Assembly: GCA_030595485.1 (NCBI GenBank)
Contig: JAUVDE010000216.1
Location: 1 to 6,135, forward strand
Length of the DNA stretch: 6,135 bases
Direction: 5' to 3'
From: Draconibacterium sp.
GTDB taxonomy: Bacteria > Bacteroidota > Bacteroidia > Bacteroidales > Prolixibacteraceae
Of this stretch, positions 6,135 to 6,135 are shown piece after piece (within the stretch, counting starts at the first letter, position 1; each line of letters begins with the position of its first letter). Below the pieces are notes generated by a model. The model saw only the letters and a list, made by a program, of their open reading frames with translations. It had not been told where the DNA came from and ran no database searches. The position numbers and the translations under genes were made by a program.

Positions 6135-6135
6135 T

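Overview
The window looks like a piece of a Bacteroidota chromosome, possibly from an environmental Marinilabiliales-like lineage, though that lineage guess is weak. Moderate to low GC, starts without clear Shine-Dalgarno sequences, and two candidate -7 boxes of the Bacteroidota form TAnnTTTG point that way. So does the tolC-hlyD-RND gene order. Every supported gene is on the minus strand, so in transcription order the window reads from high to low coordinates. No RNA gene, CRISPR array, insertion sequence or phage gene was seen.

From the right, the first gene (5655-6134) encodes a small polytopic membrane protein of the DUF456 family. After a 95-bp AT-rich gap comes a long bifunctional class A penicillin-binding protein (3175-5559). 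It has complete glycosyltransferase 51 and transpeptidase motifs, a GTG start and lysine-rich tails at both ends.

A 341-bp AT-rich gap (2834-3174) follows, with no convincing gene. Its tolC-proximal third holds a candidate promoter with a perfect 11-bp inverted repeat over the presumed -33 region, and three ATTTATG heptamers spaced exactly 20 bp apart. Its middle holds a 12-bp perfect palindrome and a short hairpin.

From there an efflux operon runs off the left edge: a TolC-family outer membrane channel (1490-2833), a lipoprotein periplasmic adaptor (386-1477) and the first 124 codons of an RND inner-membrane permease (1-374). The junctions are 12 and 11 nt, so the three are very probably one transcript encoding a complete tripartite pump. 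The permease would drive proton-coupled export, the adaptor would bridge the periplasm, and the TolC protein would form the exit duct. The substrate cannot be read from the sequence, and no regulator gene is in the window.

Overall these are ordinary core and efflux genes. The most interesting material is the patterned DNA in front of the efflux operon, which suggests a dedicated repressor or activator encoded elsewhere. I saw no evidence of a wholly new system.
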